Of a stretch of DNA of 64,000 bases, positions 60,370 to 64,000 are shown in pieces (within the stretch, counting starts at the first letter, position 1; each line of letters opens with the position of its first letter). Source of the stretch: Maribacter vaceletii (GTDB lineage: Bacteria > Bacteroidota > Bacteroidia > Flavobacteriales > Flavobacteriaceae); the NCBI RefSeq assembly GCF_003634105.1, contig NZ_RBIQ01000009.1, positions 310,001 through 374,000 on the forward strand, given 5' to 3'. The position numbers and the translations under genes are program-made. The notes beneath the pieces are model-generated. The model was given only the letters and a program-made list of their open reading frames with translations. It searched no databases and was not told the origin of the DNA.

Positions 60370-63366
60370 TTATTCTTTTTCTTTACTATCATTAATAATA
60401 GTATCTGCTTTACCTGAAAGTATTTTTTTCTTCAAGGTATCAAACATAACTGGAGTTGCGATAAATACAGAAGAGTACGTACCTACAACAACACCAATAA
60501 TCATTGCAAACATAAACCCTCTTAAAGATTCTCCTCCAAAGATAAATATTGCTAACAATACCACTAAAGTAGTTAAAGACGTATTTAAGGTTCTTCCTAA
60601 CGTACTATTAATAGCAGAATTTACATTTTCTCCTTTGTTCCAACCTCTTTCCGCTATGATTTCTCTAATACGGTCAAATACTACAACGGTATCATTTAAA
60701 GAATATCCAATTACAGTAAGTATTGCCGCAATAAACGCTTGGTCTATTTCCATATTAAAAGGCATTATTTTCCCTAACAAAGAGAAAATACCTAATACTA
60801 TTAATACATCATGGAAAACCGCTACAACTGCACCTAAAGAGAATTGCCACTTACGGAAACGTATTAAGATATATAAGAATACAACTGCTAAAGAACCTAA
60901 AATTGCTAAGAATGCATTATTCTTAATATCATCTGCAATAGTAGGACCTACTTTTACAGATTGTAAAATACCTATAGATGCCTCATTACTACCAACATTA
61001 AAATCTTGTTGTGAAATTCCATCTGGTAAATATTTTTGTAATGCAGTAAATAATTTTTCTTGAATTTCAGTATCTACTTCAATACCTTCAACATCTACTT
61101 TATAAGGTGTTGTAATTTTTATTTGATTGGATTCTCCGTAAGTCTTAACATTAGTACCACTACCAAATACAGTATTTAATTCTGATGCTATTTCTGAAGG
61201 GTTTACCTGTTGTTCAAAACGTACTTGATACGATCGACCACCAACAAAATCTACCCCTTGTTGTAATCCTGCTCCAAAGAATAATGAAAATAACCCTACA
61301 CCTACTAATATTGCAGAAATTACATAAGCAATTTTTCTTTTTCCTAAGAAATTAATACTAATGTTTTTAAACAAGTTTTTCGTTGCTCCTGTAGAAAAAT
61401 CTAATGTTCTTCCCTTACCACTTATATACCAATCTACTAATAATCTAGTAATAAATATTGCAGTAAATAAAGAGGTAAGAATACCTATTAATAATGTAGT
61501 TGCAAATCCTTTAATTGGACCAGAACCAAAAACAAATAAGATTATTGCCGTAAGACCAGTAGTAATGTTAGCATCTAAAATAGAAGATAATGCATTACCA
61601 AAACCATCTGAAACAGCTTGCGATTTTCCTTTCCCTTTTGCTAACTCTTCTTTAATACGCTCAAAGATAAGTACGTTAGCATCCACAGACATACCTATGG
61701 TTAATACAATACCTGCAATACCAGGTAAAGTAAGCACCGCATTTAAGCTAGTAAGTACCCCAAAGATTAATAAGATGTTTAATAATAAAGCGATATCTGC
61801 AAAGGCACCAGCTTTACCGTAATATGCTATCATCCATAATAATACAATAGCCATTGCAATTAAGAAAGACATAAAACCACTATCTATAGCTTCTTGTCCT
61901 AAAGATGGTCCAACAATTTCTGACTGAATAATTTCTGCTGAAGCAGGTAGTTTACCAGCACGCAATACATTAGAAATATCTTTAGTTTCATTAATTGTAA
62001 AGTTACCTGTAATTTCTGAACGCCCTCCAGTAATTGGCCCTGTAGAAACTCCAGGTGCTGTGTACACTTTATTATCTAAAACAATTGCAATACCTGTTTG
62101 ATTGCTATATGCATCTCCAGTTAATTTTTCCCATAATTTAGCACCTTTAGTGTTCATGGTCATAGAAACTGCAGGCTTGTTAAATTGGTCAAAATCATCT
62201 CTTGCATCACTAACAACATCGCCGCTAATTCTTGGCGTAGCATCTCTGTTAGATTTTAAAGCATACAAATCTATAACCTCAACCTCTTCGCTAGTAGGAC
62301 GTTCCCACACAAATTTTGTAAACTGAATATCTGCAGGTAATAAACGTCTAATTTCTGGCATTCTTAAATATGCTCCTAATTGTGCAGTATCTTTAATTGC
62401 AGCTCTAAACATTGCATTTGTTCCTGGATTAGCAGGAATTAATAAATCGTATAAAGGATTTACTTGGCTTGCTAAATCTAAAGAATCTGCAGCTACATCA
62501 GATAACAATGAATCTATTTCTGACTCTAAAACTTCTGGTTCTGGTTTCTTAATATCTACTATAGTTTTTAATTTCTCATTAGCAGAAATTAAAAAATTAT
62601 TAAAACTTGGGTTTCCTTGTTTGTACGTTTCCCAGAATTCTAATTGTGCTGTACTTGATAATAAACTTTGCGCTCTAGCTATATCTCTTGCCCCAGGAAG
62701 CTCTACTAAGATACGTCCAGAATTACCTTCTCTTTGTATGTTTGGTTGTGTAACACCAAAACCATCAATACGCTCTCTTAATACTTCGAAAGCAGAAACG
62801 ATAGATTCGTCTATTTTCTTTCTAATTACTGGCTTAACAGCATCATCAGACATTTGAAAATTAACCTCTTCACTAAGTGCTTTATTTGCAAAAATATCTG
62901 GTGAAGCTAATTTAGTTTCGCCTTTTATTTTATCAAAAGCTTCAAAAAACAACTCTACATACGTATCATCACTATCTTTAGACAAAGCATCTGCATCTGC
63001 TAACGCTTTATTAAAAACTGGATTTTTAGTATTATTTGCAAGCCCCTTTAAGATATCTTTTACCGAAATTTGAAGGGTAACATTAATACCCCCTTTAAGG
63101 TCTAACCCTTTATTTAATTCTTTCTTCTTTGCTTCATTGTAATTTGTGTAACCAAAAACACTATTACCACCTATAGAATCTAAATAGCTTGCCGCTAATG
63201 TTTCTCTTTTAGAAATATGGTCTGCTTCCGATTCTGAAATACGGCTAGCAGCAAAAACCTGTGCTTCCTTCTCTACTTTACTTGTAATAAAAGTGTAGGA
63301 AAGCTGGTATATACTTACTAACCCAAATAATAAAGCAAAAAGCTTTATAAGTCCTTTGTTTTGCAT
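60370..63366 (-). CDS. secDF: Protein translocase SecDF fusion
   Basis: A 998-residue fusion of SecD and SecF, the proton-driven accessory of the Sec translocon; the fused form is standard in Bacteroidota. SecD half: N-terminal helix, DLKGGINVTLQ, the P1 periplasmic domain, TGIAIVLDNKVYTAPGV, GPSLGQEAIDSGFMS and LTIGMSVDANVLIFERIKEEL. SecF half: GVDFVGGRSYQVRFE, SLNDTVVVFDRIRE and a final helix set ending FDTLKKKILSGK. Twelve helices are expected. It lies 114 bp downstream of a conserved protein on the same strand. Confidence 0.97.
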   Translation of the reverse strand: MQNKGLIKLFALLFGLVSIYQLSYTFITSKVEKEAQVFAASRISESEADHISKRETLAASYLDSIGGNSVFGYTNYNEAKKKELNKGLDLKGGINVTLQISVKDILKGLANNTKNPVFNKALADADALSKDSDDTYVELFFEAFDKIKGETKLASPDIFANKALSEEVNFQMSDDAVKPVIRKKIDESIVSAFEVLRERIDGFGVTQPNIQREGNSGRILVELPGARDIARAQSLLSSTAQLEFWETYKQGNPSFNNFLISANEKLKTIVDIKKPEPEVLESEIDSLLSDVAADSLDLASQVNPLYDLLIPANPGTNAMFRAAIKDTAQLGAYLRMPEIRRLLPADIQFTKFVWERPTSEEVEVIDLYALKSNRDATPRISGDVVSDARDDFDQFNKPAVSMTMNTKGAKLWEKLTGDAYSNQTGIAIVLDNKVYTAPGVSTGPITGGRSEITGNFTINETKDISNVLRAGKLPASAEIIQSEIVGPSLGQEAIDSGFMSFLIAMAIVLLWMIAYYGKAGAFADIALLLNILLIFGVLTSLNAVLTLPGIAGIVLTIGMSVDANVLIFERIKEELAKGKGKSQAVSDGFGNALSSILDANITTGLTAIILFVFGSGPIKGFATTLLIGILTSLFTAIFITRLLVDWYISGKGRTLDFSTGATKNLFKNISINFLGKRKIAYVISAILVGVGLFSLFFGAGLQQGVDFVGGRSYQVRFEQQVNPSEIASELNTVFGSGTNVKTYGESNQIKITTPYKVDVEGIEVDTEIQEKLFTALQKYLPDGISQQDFNVGSNEASIGILQSVKVGPTIADDIKNNAFLAILGSLAVVFLYILIRFRKWQFSLGAVVAVFHDVLIVLGIFSLLGKIMPFNMEIDQAFIAAILTVIGYSLNDTVVVFDRIREIIAERGWNKGENVNSAINSTLGRTLNTSLTTLVVLLAIFIFGGESLRGFMFAMIIGVVVGTYSSVFIATPVMFDTLKKKILSGKADTIINDSKEKE

Positions 63367-63480
63367 TTTAAAAATTTATTTAATTTATGTTGATTATGAT
63401 TGTATGAAATTTATAACCTAAAGCAAATTACTTTTATGTGAAGTAACTACAATCTTTAGTACTATTCTTTTTTAATGGAA

Positions 63481-64000
63481 TTAACTGTTTCCATTTTCAT
63501 AAGGCCCTGCCCTTACTTCTGGAATTATTTGTGAAGTGTTGTATTTTGCAATTGCAACGTTCTTATTATTTCTAAATGCTGCCTCTACAACAGCCAATTG
63601 TTTAAAAACAATTGTATTTTTAGAAGGTAAAACTACTAGTCTAGATAATTTATTTAAATCTTGCTTTACAATAAAAGCATACTTTCCATTTAAATTTTGA
63701 CCTTCTTTAACCTGCTGATGAAGGTCTGAAATTATTAAATTATAACTTTCTGGAAGTTCATCTATTGGAAAATCTAGAGGAAAACTATTTGCATCTTCCT
63801 TATTTAATGTAAGTTGGTTTTCTTTTGTAAGAAATTCTTTTACACTATCTGCATCAATAGCACTATAATAACGTATACTTAATTGCGACTTGTCGTTTTC
63901 TACTATTTCAATAGTATCTACACCTAAGACCTGTAGCTTTTTAGTAATGGTAGCCAAAACCTCATCATGAACAGTTTCTGAAGCTAATTCTACATCTGTA
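63481..64000 (-). CDS. Conserved protein of unknown function, 5' end beyond the window
   Basis: The frame runs from the stop at 63481 off the window end without a start: upstream of a possible TTG at 63957 it continues in frame as DVELASETVHDEVLATITKK. So this is a partial gene with at least 172 residues visible. Helical N-terminal part (TITKKLQVLGVDTIEIVEND), then a beta-rich region and C-terminal PEVRAGPYENGNS. No domain is recognised. It precedes secDF on the same strand, so a role linked to Sec or membrane is possible but unproved. Confidence 0.75.
   Translation of the reverse strand, partial: TDVELASETVHDEVLATITKKLQVLGVDTIEIVENDKSQLSIRYYSAIDADSVKEFLTKENQLTLNKEDANSFPLDFPIDELPESYNLIISDLHQQVKEGQNLNGKYAFIVKQDLNKLSRLVVLPSKNTIVFKQLAVVEAAFRNNKNVAIAKYNTSQIIPEVRAGPYENGNS

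Noticed and set aside
63481-63957. Complete 158-residue protein starting at TTG 63957
   Set aside because: The frame stays open upstream to the window end with protein-like sequence, so the true start is outside the window.

Overview
The window is a piece of a low-GC marine Flavobacteriaceae (Bacteroidota) chromosome. Signs are the SusC/SusD pairs, lipoprotein signals, two proteins with a type IX secretion (type B) C-terminal domain, a SecD-SecF fusion, a Rho with a long disordered insert, a DUF4293-rho neighbourhood, and promoters of the TTG-N19-TAnnTTTG type. Most of the window is ordinary core genome. Two stretches are accessory: a carbohydrate region (1-24 kb) and a single-gene-cassette-like island (34.5-42.4 kb).

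1-6.9 kb, minus strand: sulfatase, GH117-like lipoprotein, SDR mannonate oxidoreductase, UxuA and UxaC. Together they suggest release of a sulfated, uronate-containing algal sugar and conversion of the uronate to 2-keto-3-deoxygluconate. 7-8.7 kb: a TPR regulator with a C-terminal LuxR-like HTH. 9-10.4 kb: a small conserved protein and a two-gene YeeE/YedE sulfur transporter. 10.4-24 kb, minus strand: a laminarin-type polysaccharide utilization locus, in transcription order sensor/regulator, SusC, SusD, surface glycan-binding lipoprotein, GH16 endo-beta-glucanase, GH3 beta-glucosidase.

24-34.5 kb: housekeeping genes: clpS, prmA, tpiA, a DoxX-like protein and a DUF1599 protein in one minus-strand run; then folP, a VOC protein, a 2-hydroxyacid dehydrogenase, an Lrp regulator, cdaA, an MsbA-type ABC exporter, truA and a YfcE-type phosphoesterase.

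34.5-42.4 kb: eight unrelated genes, all on the plus strand and each standing alone. Most are separated by 110-390 bp spacers that share sequence blocks and imperfect inverted-repeat ends. The genes are a HEPN-like protein, an ankyrin-type exported protein, a small membrane protein, an XRE/DUF4870 protein, a sterol-desaturase-type hydroxylase, an extra methionine aminopeptidase, a DUF3784 protein and a secreted protein. An AraC-type gene remnant marks the right edge. The layout resembles a gene-cassette array, but no integrase is in view. This is the most interesting part of the window.

42.4-64 kb: DUF4293, rho, a PD40 lipoprotein, rpsT, two identical tRNA-Glu genes, proS, a Gly/Trp- and Ser/Arg-rich lipoprotein, an OmpP1/FadL porin, two T9SS type B surface proteins, a plus-strand run folE-cysS-yidD-lgt-DUF192-GNAT-ABC ATPase, then secDF and a conserved protein cut by the window edge.
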